DNA of 35,474 bases from Bacillota bacterium (GCA_022360955.1 JAKSBV010000489.1:1-35474), one strand, 5' to 3'. Shown: positions 23,146-31,679, numbered from the stretch's first letter. A program made the numbers and translations. Notes: a model not told the origin generated them from the letters alone.

Positions 23146-24960
23146 TAACTTCTTTTCTTCTTCTTTCATAAATTGATTGGTGTAAAGTCTGTAGTAATAG
23201 CCCCGCTGTTTGAGCAGTTCATGATGATTGCCTTCTTCAATGACCTTACCCTGGCGGATGACTAAGATACGATCGGCTGCACGGATGGTTGACAGCCTGT
23301 GGGCGATGATAAAGCTGGTTCGTCCTTCAAGTACTTTATGGATGGCGTGTTGAATGATCTGTTCCGTTTCCGTATCCACGGAAGAAGTAGCTTCATCCAG
23401 GATAAAAATGCGGGGATTTGCCAGAATCGCTCTCGCAAAGGAGATAAGCTGCTTTTCACCGGTGGATAGCTTGCCGCCCCCTTCGCCAACCTCCGTGTCA
23501 TATCCGTTTTCCAATTTCTCAATGAATTCATGGGCATTGACCAGTTTTGCAGCAGCGATCATTTCTTCATCGCCGGCTTCCAATCGACCATATCGTATAT
23601 TCTCTTTAATCGTTCCGCTGAACAGATGGGGTGTTTGCAGCACATAGCCTAAGTTGGCATGCAGCCACAGCAGAGATCTTTTCCTATAGTCGATACCGTC
23701 AATTAAAATTTTTCCTTCGGTGGGTTCGTAGAACCGACAGGCTAGATTAACGATTGTGCTTTTGCCCGAACCGGTTTCCCCCACAAGAGCAATGGTTTCC
23801 CCGCGGGAAACGTTCAAATTGAAGCCCTCCAATACCTTTTCACCGTCTTTATAAGCGAAAGATACGTTTTCAAATGCAATATTTCCCTTCATTTCCGGCC
23901 AGGTTTTTTTCCTAGGATGGAATACATCACCGTATTTTGCGATGATTTGTTGAGAGTCCGTAATCTCGGGTTCTGTTTCTATCATTGTAAAAATCCGTTC
24001 TGCAGAGGCCTGTGCCGATTGAAGTTCCGTGAAAATACGCGCCAAATCCCGTATCGGTTCAAAAAATTGAACGGTATAAGAAGTAAAAGCGACCAGGGTA
24101 CCGTATTTGATCGTACCTGCCAATACCCCTTCACCGCCCAGCCATAACGCCAGACCGGTGCCTATGCTTCCCAATATCAACACGATGGGCATGTATAGGG
24201 AAGAAATTGTTGCAGCCTTAACCGACGAAGATTGCATTTGACCGGTAAGCACTTGAAATTCCTGCAGATTTTTTTCTTCTCTCACCAGCACCTTTGTTGC
24301 CTTCGCGCCGGAGAGTCCTTCATTAAACGCTCCTGTAATGAGGGAATTTGTTTTGCGTACATGCCGGAAAGTGTGCAGTATTTTTTTTTGAAATAAAACG
24401 CTTACAATGGCCAGAAACGGAACAACCGACAAAATGATAATTGCCAGCTTCCAATCCAAGTAGAGGACGATGGTGGTGATGGCAAGCATCATGGTAGCCC
24501 CCCAGACACAGTCCACCAGCCCCCAGGACAGTGTATTCCCAAGCTTTCTGATATCCGAGGTCATTCGGCTCATCAGCCATCCGATAGGGGTTTGGTCGTA
24601 ATATGAAAAGGAAAGCTCCTGTAACCGCTGAAAGCCGTCTTTTCGAATGTCATAGCAAATGCCTGTTTCTATTTTTCCCGCCGTATCAACCATGAGCCTG
24701 ATAATGATTGTCTGCAAGCAGATCATAAGGACATAAAGGGCGACAAACCACGCTATGCCTTCCAGTGATTTCGGCACCACGTAATGATCGATGGCGTACT
24801 TGTTCATTAACGGAAATAATGCATCTATCGTACCGATACCAATCATAAACATACCCAAAGTGATCAGCGATTTCTTATAGGGTTTTGCATAACGCAGCAA
24901 TTTCCGCCACAGCCCTATGTCGAACCGGTTCGTATACGTTTGTTCTTGAAATGTATTCAT
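23122..24960 (-). CDS. Heterodimeric ABC exporter subunit (canonical Walker B, altered signature)
   Basis: A 612-residue half-transporter with an N-terminal six-helix export domain (about residues 30-330) and a C-terminal ATPase domain. Walker A is GETGSGKST with Lys400; Walker B ends ILDEATSS with catalytic Glu523; the H-loop is FIIAHRLST. The signature motif is LSTGEKQ (498-502 region) instead of LSGGQ. The partner gene upstream has a normal signature but Asp in place of the catalytic Glu. Together they would form one working and one degenerate ATP site, the hallmark of heterodimeric multidrug-type exporters such as BmrCD and TM287/288. It starts 18 bases after the partner and has AAGGAGG upstream. 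Export of drugs or peptides is inferred; the substrate is unknown. Confidence 0.92.
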   Translation of the reverse strand: MNTFQEQTYTNRFDIGLWRKLLRYAKPYKKSLITLGMFMIGIGTIDALFPLMNKYAIDHYVVPKSLEGIAWFVALYVLMICLQTIIIRLMVDTAGKIETGICYDIRKDGFQRLQELSFSYYDQTPIGWLMSRMTSDIRKLGNTLSWGLVDCVWGATMMLAITTIVLYLDWKLAIIILSVVPFLAIVSVLFQKKILHTFRHVRKTNSLITGAFNEGLSGAKATKVLVREEKNLQEFQVLTGQMQSSSVKAATISSLYMPIVLILGSIGTGLALWLGGEGVLAGTIKYGTLVAFTSYTVQFFEPIRDLARIFTELQSAQASAERIFTMIETEPEITDSQQIIAKYGDVFHPRKKTWPEMKGNIAFENVSFAYKDGEKVLEGFNLNVSRGETIALVGETGSGKSTIVNLACRFYEPTEGKILIDGIDYRKRSLLWLHANLGYVLQTPHLFSGTIKENIRYGRLEAGDEEMIAAAKLVNAHEFIEKLENGYDTEVGEGGGKLSTGEKQLISFARAILANPRIFILDEATSSVDTETEQIIQHAIHKVLEGRTSFIIAHRLSTIRAADRILVIRQGKVIEEGNHHELLKQRGYYYRLYTNQFMKEEEKKLGITAYGL

Positions 24961-24978
24961 GGTGTGCTGCCTCCTTTT

Positions 24979-26769
24979 TTATGCCAATTCTTTCTCCAAA
25001 CTATTTTGGAGTGCCCAAATACGCTGGTATAGTCCCATTTGGCGGATTAATTCATCATGGGTCCCGGACTGGACGATTTTTCCTTCATCCAGTACAAGAA
25101 TATGATCCGCTTCCGATACGGTTGTGATACGATGTGAAATAATAAAGGTGGTAACGTGTTGGCTTCTTTCCTTTAGTGCTTTTCGTATCGCCAGATCCGT
25201 TTCCAGATCGACCGCACTTAATGAATCGTCGAAAATGAGAATAGGACAATTGTTTATAATGGTGCGGGCAATGGCAATTCTTTGTTTTTGCCCTCCCGAA
25301 AGGGTTACACCTCTTTCACCCACAAGGGTTTCGTAGCCCTTTTCAAAATCAAGGATGGCGTCGTGCATAAAGGCTATGCGTGCAGCTTCAAATATTTCGG
25401 CTTCTTTCGCCTCCAATTTTGACAATCTGATATTTTCCTTAATCGTTTTTGAGAACAAGAAGGGTTCCTGCAGTACGATACCCACATTTTTTCGGAGCCA
25501 CTTCTTATTAAATTTTTTTAATTCAACGCCGTCTATGAGAATGGACCCCTTTTGATAATCATACAACCGGACCAAAAGATGTACGAGGGAAGTCTTACCG
25601 CAGCCTGTGGGTCCTAAAATAGCAATTGTCTGGCCCCGCTTTACCTTAAAAGAAATATTTCTCAAAACGGACTTTCCTGATTCGTAGGCAAAGGATACAT
25701 TTCTAAAGGTGACTTCACCTTTAATCATGGGTTTATATTCGTTTTGCTCTGCCGTTTCGACGGGTTGATTCAAAATTTCTTCTATACGATCCAGCGCCAC
25801 AAAGGTTTTGCCCATATCGGTCAGTATTTGTCCCAGCTGCCTTATAGGCCAGAGGAGCATTCGGGCATAAGAGGTAAATACCACTAGCGTACCTAAACTG
25901 ATTCTGCCCTTTGAGGCCCAGTAGACACCGAGTATGAGGACAACACCCGATTGTGCCATGCAAAGAAAATCGGAAATTGACCAATACCAGGACATTAAAC
26001 GTATCAAGCGATATACGCTGTCCCTATGGGTGCTGTTTTTGATATCGAATTTATCTATTTCATAGCGCTGTCTTCCGAAAGCACGAACCACACGGACCCC
26101 GGTCATGTTTTCCTGCAATACCGTAGACATAATCGCTTCTGCTTCGTCGACCTTACGAAAGGTTTTCTTTACAATAATGAAGAACCAGAAGGCAAAGCCG
26201 AATATGACCGGAACGGCAGCCATACACACAAACGTCATGGACAGATCCAGTGAAATCATGATATTTAATGCGAAAACCAGCATAAAAATCGCGCGTCCTA
26301 TTTCTATAAATTGTGTGGCTAAGAAAACGCGAATGGTGTCCACATCGGAGGTGCAGCGCTGTATGAGATCACCGGTTTTTGCCTTTACATGAGCGTCGTA
26401 GTGCAAGTGCTGCAAGTGATCATAAAGCTGTTCCCGCATATTTTTAGCCGTAGCTTCCGCCGCCATAGCGGACCATCTGCCCTTTAGGTATAAAAACAGT
26501 CCTCTCATCATTGTGAAGATGACAATGAGCAGACCACAGAGCCATAGTTTTTGTGCCAGCATACTTTTACCGCCCAGGCTGTGTATGATGGGCCGGAGCT
26601 GTTCGGGAATATCCAGCGGATGATTGCCGATGATGGAATCAATAGTTACACGAAGAACCAGGGGGGTAATGACGGCAAACATTATGGCCAGGCCTACTGC
26701 GACGATGCCCCCGATATAAATGAGCTTGTTCCCCTTCATAAAATGTAAAAGCAATCGGATTTTTTGCAT
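24979..26769 (-). CDS. Heterodimeric ABC exporter subunit (degenerate Walker B)
   Basis: A 596-residue half-transporter and first gene of the pair. The export domain spans roughly residues 15-310. In the ATPase domain, Walker A is GPTGCGKTS with Lys392, the signature is normal (TLSGGQKQR), the H-loop is FIISHRITT, but Walker B reads LIFDDSLSAVD with Asp514-Asp515, so the catalytic Glu is replaced by Asp. Its Walker A/B would pair with the altered signature of the partner to form the degenerate site. GAGGAGG lies nine bases before the ATG. Upstream on the same strand are a promoter, a leader peptide and two terminator-like hairpins, so expression is probably controlled by attenuation, as known for the bmrCD operon of Bacillus subtilis. 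Confidence 0.92.
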   Translation of the reverse strand: MQKIRLLLHFMKGNKLIYIGGIVAVGLAIMFAVITPLVLRVTIDSIIGNHPLDIPEQLRPIIHSLGGKSMLAQKLWLCGLLIVIFTMMRGLFLYLKGRWSAMAAEATAKNMREQLYDHLQHLHYDAHVKAKTGDLIQRCTSDVDTIRVFLATQFIEIGRAIFMLVFALNIMISLDLSMTFVCMAAVPVIFGFAFWFFIIVKKTFRKVDEAEAIMSTVLQENMTGVRVVRAFGRQRYEIDKFDIKNSTHRDSVYRLIRLMSWYWSISDFLCMAQSGVVLILGVYWASKGRISLGTLVVFTSYARMLLWPIRQLGQILTDMGKTFVALDRIEEILNQPVETAEQNEYKPMIKGEVTFRNVSFAYESGKSVLRNISFKVKRGQTIAILGPTGCGKTSLVHLLVRLYDYQKGSILIDGVELKKFNKKWLRKNVGIVLQEPFLFSKTIKENIRLSKLEAKEAEIFEAARIAFMHDAILDFEKGYETLVGERGVTLSGGQKQRIAIARTIINNCPILIFDDSLSAVDLETDLAIRKALKERSQHVTTFIISHRITTVSEADHILVLDEGKIVQSGTHDELIRQMGLYQRIWALQNSLEKELA

Positions 26770-26833
26770 ACGGATCTACCTCCTCTAATAGGGAATGAAT
26801 ATCTTAACCTGTGCCTCATGGGATTTAAACAGA

Positions 26834-26865
26834 ATAAAAAACATAGGTGGATTGGCCTATGGTTT
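26834..26865 (-). terminator. Leader terminator-like hairpin 2 of the ABC operon
   Basis: On the minus strand AAACCATAGG pairs with CCTATGTTTT (one mismatch) around CCAATCCA, followed by TTTTTTATT. It lies 65 bases before the ABC start codon. Its 5' arm (plus 26855-26865) can instead pair over 11 perfect bases with the 3' arm of hairpin 1. Confidence 0.6.
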
Positions 26866-26930
26866 AACAAAAACATACAATACATGGTTTTACAGCGGGA
26901 AAAAACATATGTAAGATTTGCTTTCCAAAA

Positions 26931-26967
26931 ACAAAAAACCATAGGCAACGATACACTACCTATGATC
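26931..26967 (-). terminator. Leader terminator-like hairpin 1 of the ABC operon
   Basis: On the minus strand CATAGGTAGTG pairs with CGTTGCCTATG around TAT, using several G-U pairs, followed by GTTTTTTGTTTTT. It lies 41 bases after the leader-peptide stop. Its 3' arm GCCTATGGTTT is the perfect complement of the 5' arm of hairpin 2 (AAACCATAGGC), so forming that pairing would break both terminators. Confidence 0.65.
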
Positions 26968-27007
26968 CCATTATTCCGACTTGAATATTTTCAAGGTTAT
27001 ATACCCG

Positions 27008-27091
27008 TCAATTTTTCAAGGCACAGGCCGTGCATGTATACTTACTATGCAGTTGAGTTATATTGTGTAAAAATTTCCCTAAATTAATCAT
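27008..27091 (-). CDS. Putative 27-residue leader peptide of the ABC exporter operon
   Basis: An ATG at 27091-27089 follows AAAGGAGG by about ten bases, a better ribosome-binding site than most genes here have. The frame starts MINLGKFLHN, ends CTACALKN and stops at TGA 27010-27008. A stem TGCAT / ATGCA with an inner GTA / TAC lies inside its codons. It sits between a good promoter and two terminator-like hairpins ahead of the ABC genes, which is how regulatory leader peptides such as BmrB are placed. No known peptide family is recognised. Its role as a ribosome-stalling sensor is inferred from layout only. Confidence 0.6.
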   Translation of the reverse strand: MINLGKFLHNITQLHSKYTCTACALKN

Positions 27092-27135
27092 TTACACGAC
27101 CTCCTTTACGTTAAATTTGATTTGTTACCTGCACT

Positions 27136-27164
27136 ATTATATGCACAAACGATCAAAAAATCAA
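27136..27164 (-). promoter_or_regulatory. Promoter of the leader peptide and ABC exporter operon
   Basis: On the minus strand TTGATT (27164-27159) and TATAAT (27141-27136, exact) are separated by 17 bases. Transcription would begin near 27129, about 38 bases before the leader ATG and 360 bases before the first ABC gene. Confidence 0.7.
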
Positions 27165-27310
27165 ATGTTTTTTTGAATTGTAATATATTTGTAATATTCA
27201 TGCTTTGTTTCAAAACCGTAAAAAGCCTGTAATTAACCGGTGGTGAAACAATTTTTATATATAGATCATAAGCAGTAAAGTTGGCAATATAATCGTACTC
27301 CGGCAACGGG

Positions 27311-27392
27311 TGTTCCAAGGCTAAAAAGTAGTTGAGGGCTGAGAGATGAGGGTTGAGAATGAACCGCTCACCGCTCATAACACCTTGTTGCA
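27311..27392 (+). repeat. Family B repeat, copy 2
   Basis: The block from GTTCCAAGGCTAAAAAGTAG through GTTGAGGGCTGAGAGATGAG to CACCTTGTTGC matches 14453-14536. Just upstream (27258-27290) TATAGATCATAAGCAGTAAA and GTTGGCAATA look like a decayed family A copy. No gene is seen between the ABC promoter and the next coding sequence. Confidence 0.7.
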
Positions 27393-27499
27393 GATCACTT
27401 TGTGCTCCTGTTTGGCTATCTTTAATGTGCCTGCGAAAACACCTATTCACATCCGGCTGCATATATTAAATTATGGTGTGAAATAAGAACGAAAGGTGT

Positions 27500-28789
27500 G
27501 TGGTTTTTTTGATCATTCATGTTGTCAGACCGGGAGAGAGCTTATATACGATTGGACAATTATATGGTGTTCCACCTGCAAAAATAGCTTCAGATAATGA
27601 ACTACCCGACCCAAATCAGCTTGTGGTAGGACAAACATTAGTTATCTTGGAGGGGATGCGTATGCATAGGGTAGCTCCGGGACAATCGCTGTACGATATT
27701 GCCAGGGATTACGGTGTGACGGTAAATGATATCCTGGCAGTCAATCCCCAGATTACAGATCCTGCCCGTATTAGCCCCGGACAAATCATTACTATTCCGC
27801 CCCGCACGAGAAAGCTGGGCACAATAGAAGTAAACGCATATGCGTTTCCCACTATTTCAATGGATGTTTTAAAGAAAACGCTTCCCTATTTAACTTATCT
27901 GAGTATCTTTAGTTACGAGGTAAGGCCTGACGGCAGCTTAAGTACAGTGGATGACGAGCCGTTGATTCAAGCAGCCAGAGAAGCAAATGTGGCACCGTTA
28001 ATGGTAATTACCAATATTGAGGAAGGGGGAAGCTTTGACAGTGACCTGGTCAGCACTATTTTAAATGATGAGCAGGTACAGGAAACGTTGATAAATAATG
28101 TGATCGAGACCTTAGAGGCCAAAAATTATTATGGCTTGGATATTGATTTTGAGTTTATTTATCCGGAAGACAGAGAAAAATATAACGACTTTTTGAGAAA
28201 GGTAGTAGAGAGGCTGGAGCCTTTAGGCTATAAAGTGACCACAGCCGTAGCGCCTAAAACTTCTGCCGATCAGCCGGGTCTGCTTTATGAGGCGCACGAC
28301 TATCCCGTTCACGGCGCATTGGCAGACCACGTTATACCGATGACCTATGAATGGGGATATACTTATGGACCGCCGCTGGCTGTTGCGCCCATCAATCAGG
28401 TAAGACAGGTGTTGGATTATGCGGTAACGGCTATACCCCGGCAAAAGATATTGATGGGTATACCGAATTATGGTTATGATTGGACACTGCCCTATGTCAG
28501 CGGAACGGCAGCAAGGACGGTCACCAATACGGGAGCTGTCGATCTTGCAGGCAGAGTAAGGGCCGCAATACAATATGATAACGCGTCGCAGGCGCCGTAT
28601 TTCAACTATTATGATGCCGAAGGCAAGGAACATGTGGTTTGGTTTGAAGATGCACGAAGTATTGACACAAAATTAAGAACCGCCAACCAGTATGGCCTTG
28701 GCGGCGTAAGCTATTGGACCATTAACAGTTATTTCCCGCAAAATTGGCTGGTCCTGCAGTCACTGTTTGATGTTGAGAAGGTCATTTGA
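27500..28789 (+). CDS. LysM-GH18 spore-cortex/peptidoglycan hydrolase (SleL/YaaH-like)
   Basis: A 429-residue protein with two LysM peptidoglycan-binding repeats (about residues 5-50 and 55-98; IHVVRPGESLYTIGQLYG and MHRVAPGQSLYDIARDYG) and a glycoside-hydrolase family 18 domain (about 105-425). The catalytic motif is YYGLDIDFEFI with Glu218 as the acid. There is no signal peptide, as in SleL/YaaH enzymes that cleave cortical fragments during spore germination. GTG 27500 is close to AAAGG; TTG 27509 would give MIIHVVRPGES, more like family N-termini, and may be the true start. It is a single gene, marking the organism as a likely spore former. Confidence 0.9.
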   Translation: MVFLIIHVVRPGESLYTIGQLYGVPPAKIASDNELPDPNQLVVGQTLVILEGMRMHRVAPGQSLYDIARDYGVTVNDILAVNPQITDPARISPGQIITIPPRTRKLGTIEVNAYAFPTISMDVLKKTLPYLTYLSIFSYEVRPDGSLSTVDDEPLIQAAREANVAPLMVITNIEEGGSFDSDLVSTILNDEQVQETLINNVIETLEAKNYYGLDIDFEFIYPEDREKYNDFLRKVVERLEPLGYKVTTAVAPKTSADQPGLLYEAHDYPVHGALADHVIPMTYEWGYTYGPPLAVAPINQVRQVLDYAVTAIPRQKILMGIPNYGYDWTLPYVSGTAARTVTNTGAVDLAGRVRAAIQYDNASQAPYFNYYDAEGKEHVVWFEDARSIDTKLRTANQYGLGGVSYWTINSYFPQNWLVLQSLFDVEKVI

Positions 28790-28796
28790 GGAGAGA

Positions 28797-28860
28797 GAGA
28801 GCAATTAATAATGAATAATGAAGAATTAAGAATGAAGAATTAAGGATTAAGAGTTAGAAT
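28797..28860. repeat. AT-rich degenerate tandem repeat
   Basis: GAGAGAGAGC is followed by imperfect units around GAATGAAGAATTAA and GGATTAAGAGTTAGAATT. The period is roughly 7-8 bases. The function is unknown; it lies directly after the GH18 gene. Confidence 0.55.
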
Positions 28861-28967
28861 TTTGGGGGGATGATTTGTTACCTTTGTTGGGATAATGCTT
28901 GTCAACTAAAATGGATGCGCCCCTCATTTGTGGGTGTATTTGGTGCAGGTGAAGAAAATTATGGAGA

Positions 28968-29026
28968 TGACCTTATGTGCCAGAGGTCGGAGATCAGAGG
29001 GCGGAAGTCGGAATATAACCAAACAG
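28968..29026. repeat. Family C repeat, copy near 29.0 kb
   Basis: ACCTTATGTGCCAGAGGTCG, then GAGATCAGAGGGCGGAAGTC and GGAATATAACC. The same order of blocks appears at 33199-33250. It directly precedes an inverted family B copy. Confidence 0.65.
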
Positions 29027-29035
29027 GGGCCAAAG

Positions 29036-29130
29036 TAATGAGCGACAAGCGTATCGTAAATGGTGGATGGTCCATTCTCAACCCTCATCTCTCAGCCCTC
29101 AACTACTTTTTAGTCTTGGAATATCAGTTG
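29036..29130 (-). repeat. Family B repeat, copy 3 (inverted)
   Basis: CATTCTCAACCCTCATCTCT, then CAGCCCTCAACTACTTTTTA and GTCTTGGAATA, is the reverse complement of the 27311 copy. It is part of a roughly 950-bp gap (28790-29744) that holds repeats but no supported gene. Confidence 0.7.
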
Positions 29131-29342
29131 TTGGAATAATTTTCTTCACCCATAATTTATACAGCCCTCACTTGTAGTAGAACTGGCATAATGGGTTATA
29201 ATATGGTATATTTAATGCTAAGAGATTGAGTGTTGAAGTTGAAAATGTTGTGTGGGGAATGGATGTATAAATTTGAGCAGAAGAAAATGATTCCAGCAAC
29301 TATATATAATACGATAAATAAATGACATACCCATTCAGGAAA

Positions 29343-29493
29343 GTGACATGGGGACAGACCCCCAGACACACTTAAACCGTGTGGGTCAAACGGGAAGTCG
29401 GAGGTGTGATATCAGAAGTCTGACTAAAAAATTCTTTAGCTATATTTATAAAATTCAGATTTCCGACTTCCGACCTCAGATTTCCGTATGTCA
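29343..29493. repeat. Family C composite element with inverted ends
   Basis: Bounded by GTGACAT (29343-29349) and ATGTCAC (29487-29493). Inside, GGGAAGTCGGAGGTGTGATA on the left opposes TTTCCGACTTCCGACCTCAG on the right. A GGGGACAGACCCCC palindrome-like start is included. The unit of about 150 bases can fold as a large imperfect hairpin and has no coding capacity. Confidence 0.6.
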
Positions 29494-29550
29494 CATTCCT
29501 TCTTCGTGCTTTAATGTGAATTTTTTATCGAGATTTATATAATATGCCAA

Positions 29551-29577
29551 AGGTAAAATAGTTGAGGGCTGAGAATA
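29551..29577 (+). repeat. Family B fragment
   Basis: AAATAGTTGAGGGCTGAGAA with a preceding GCCAAAGG is a short remnant of the family B block. Confidence 0.5.
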
Positions 29578-29744
29578 CTGTGTTAACATGTTTTAAGGCT
29601 TTCCGGAAGGCCGCTGCCATCATATTCTTCTGCTTAACGGGATAAAAATATTGACGAGATGATAAACGTTTGAAATGAGAGACACGGTTTTTCCTCCTCA
29701 CCCCCTACGCCCCACCCCCCACTACATACCAAAGGAGTTGTATT

Positions 29745-31100
29745 GTGAAATTACCGATTGAGTTTTTAGATAAAATGAAGAATCTTTTAGGGAATGAAGA
29801 GTATGAATCGTTCTTAAAATCCTATGATGCACCCAGGCATTATGGACTTCGAGCGAATGGGCTTAAAATCAATCCGGAAGTATTCGAGACGATTTCCCCT
29901 TTTGCTCTTGAGCCCGTACCCTGGACAAGCGATGGTTTTTACTATGCCGAAGGGGACAATCCGGGAAGACACCCCCACTACCATGCAGGACTTTATTATA
30001 TACAGGAACCCAGTGCCATGCTGCCCGGCGCAGTAGTCGATGCTAGGCCCGGTGAGCGTATTCTTGACTTGTGTGCCGCGCCGGGAGGCAAGACGGTGCA
30101 AATGGCCGCGGGGATGCAAGGAGAAGGCTTATTGATCGCCAATGATATTAGTGCCAATAGGGTTAAAGCGCTGGTGAAAAATATAGAATTGTGCGGTGTC
30201 AGAAATGCTGTTGTCACCAATGAGTCACCTGAAAAACTTGCTTGTAATTTTGAAGGATATTTTGATAAAATATTGGTAGATGCCCCTTGCTCAGGGGAAG
30301 GCATGTTTCGTAAAGACCGTGCCGCCGCACAGAGTTGGGAAAAATATAAATGCGAAAAATGCTGCGGCATGCAATGGGATATATTACAGCATGCCGATAG
30401 GATGCTTAAGCCGGGAGGCGGTCTGGTATATTCCACATGTACTTTTTCGCCGGAAGAAGATGAAAGGATGATTTCACGCTTTTTAGATATATTTCAAACT
30501 TATGAGCTGGTTGAGATACCTAAAACGGAGGGTATGACGAGCGGAAGACCCGACTGGTCCGACGGCAATCAAGACCTTGCTAAAACGGTACGATTATGGC
30601 CTCATAAGCTGAAAGGAGAAGGACATTTTGTTGCACGGCTGCGAAAGAAGGGGAGCAATGCACCTGTCTCCGTCGGTTTTGAGAAAGAGGAAGATGCTCC
30701 GAAGGCCTTTCGTGATTTTATAAGAGAAAATTTAAATATAGAGATAAAAGGAATTTTTATGGTCAAGGGTGACAATCTATATTGTCTGCCGGAACAAATT
30801 CCCGATTTGAGCGGTCTTAAAATTGCAAAGTTCGGGTGGTACCTGGGACGTTTGAAAAGGGAGAGGTTTGAACCGTCCCATTCTCTGATTCTTTCTTTGC
30901 AGCAGAAGGCCATCAAAAATGTCATCGATTTTTCCGCCGGGTCAAAGGAAATATTGAAATACCTGAAAGGCGAGACCCTTATCATTCCCGGAACCAAGGG
31001 ATTTGTCGCCGTATGTGTAGACGGATATACCATCGGATGGGCCAAACAGACAGGACAGATGTTAAAAAACTTATATCCTAAAGGCTGGCGGAAAGCGTGA
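29745..31100 (+). CDS. rsmF: 16S rRNA m5C methyltransferase, RsmB/RsmF (NOL1/NOP2/Sun) family
   Basis: A 451-residue SAM-dependent methyltransferase that forms 5-methylcytosine in ribosomal RNA. The SAM-binding loop is ILDLCAAPGGKT, with ANDIS and NESPEKL following. The motif IV cysteine is Cys182 (VDAPCSGEGMFRK) and the motif VI nucleophile is Cys232 (YSTCTFSPEEDERM). The C-terminal third resembles the RsmF-type extension with a PUA-like fold (GHFVARL and IPGTKGFVAVCVDGYTIGWAKQ regions). GTG 29745 has AAAGGAG seven bases upstream. It is a single gene after a repeat-rich gap. Family is firm; the exact rRNA site is not known. Confidence 0.9.
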   Translation: MKLPIEFLDKMKNLLGNEEYESFLKSYDAPRHYGLRANGLKINPEVFETISPFALEPVPWTSDGFYYAEGDNPGRHPHYHAGLYYIQEPSAMLPGAVVDARPGERILDLCAAPGGKTVQMAAGMQGEGLLIANDISANRVKALVKNIELCGVRNAVVTNESPEKLACNFEGYFDKILVDAPCSGEGMFRKDRAAAQSWEKYKCEKCCGMQWDILQHADRMLKPGGGLVYSTCTFSPEEDERMISRFLDIFQTYELVEIPKTEGMTSGRPDWSDGNQDLAKTVRLWPHKLKGEGHFVARLRKKGSNAPVSVGFEKEEDAPKAFRDFIRENLNIEIKGIFMVKGDNLYCLPEQIPDLSGLKIAKFGWYLGRLKRERFEPSHSLILSLQQKAIKNVIDFSAGSKEILKYLKGETLIIPGTKGFVAVCVDGYTIGWAKQTGQMLKNLYPKGWRKA

Positions 31101-31430
31101 TATGAAGTTCTTTATTGAAGATACGGTAAATGTGGCATTGTACATAGCGTATTAAAGCCTATTGTAATGAGAAGTTTCTATAAATCCATATTTGTCACAT
31201 GTTTTAAAAAAAGTCGCAATGGAAACTGACTCAGATTTTGAGTCTGACATTATAGGGACAAATAAAGTCGGAATAACAAGTTGTCGCATAGATCGTAAAT
31301 AACTTGTTCCTGGGGGCATATTGTTTTCAGAAATGATTTAAGCTGAAAGAAATTTGCTTGCTGTTCCTATAGAATTTTGTTTGAAAAAGAGGTACAATTA
31401 GGTTAACAAAGGAGAGGATGTGAATTCAAA
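31101..31430. other. 330-bp gap without a gene
   Basis: A small inverted repeat GACTCA / TGAGTC lies near 31228-31246. A TACAAT box at 31393-31398 could be a -10 element but lacks a good -35. Nothing else is supported. Confidence 0.4.
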
Positions 31431-31679
31431 ATGAAATGGGAAGAGGTTAGAAAAATATACCCTGATAAATTTGTTAAGTTACAAGTTTTACATGACCACA
31501 TTGAAAATGAAGTTCGATATATTGATGATGTAGCCGTAATATGTTCATTTGAAAGTGATAGAGAAGCAACCAGGGAATTGGTAAGGGCGAAGAACAATAT
31601 CATTGTATACCATACCGGTAGAGAAAAAATTGAAATACCTATTCGCAGAATATTTGGGTTTAGAGGTGTACGACAATGA
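31431..31679 (+). CDS. Hypothetical protein (82 residues), coupled to a retropepsin-like gene
   Basis: I do not recognise a named family. The protein starts MKWEEVRKIYPDKFVKLQVL, with an alternating strand-helix pattern and a basic C-terminus (IEIPIRRIFGFRGVRQ). AAAGGAGAGG lies upstream. Its TGA stop overlaps the ATG of the next gene (ATGA at 31676-31679), which indicates translational coupling with the aspartic-protease-like protein. The pair probably works together, possibly as a protease and its partner or substrate; this is inference from overlap alone. Confidence 0.75.
   Translation: MKWEEVRKIYPDKFVKLQVLHDHIENEVRYIDDVAVICSFESDREATRELVRAKNNIIVYHTGREKIEIPIRRIFGFRGVRQ

Noticed and set aside
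26764-27087. 107-codon plus-strand frame opposite the ABC leader
   Set aside because: No ribosome-binding site, no recognisable composition of a protein, and it is antisense to the promoter, leader peptide and hairpins of the exporter operon.
27106-27462. 118-codon minus-strand frame
   Set aside because: It is a translation of the family B repeat and the exporter promoter region, with no ribosome-binding site.
28870-29139. 89-codon plus-strand frame after the GH18 gene
   Set aside because: It runs through family C and inverted family B repeats; the apparent peptide is a repeat translation.
28797-29577. CRISPR array in the repeat-rich gap
   Set aside because: Repeats are not evenly spaced, spacers are absent and no cas genes are nearby.
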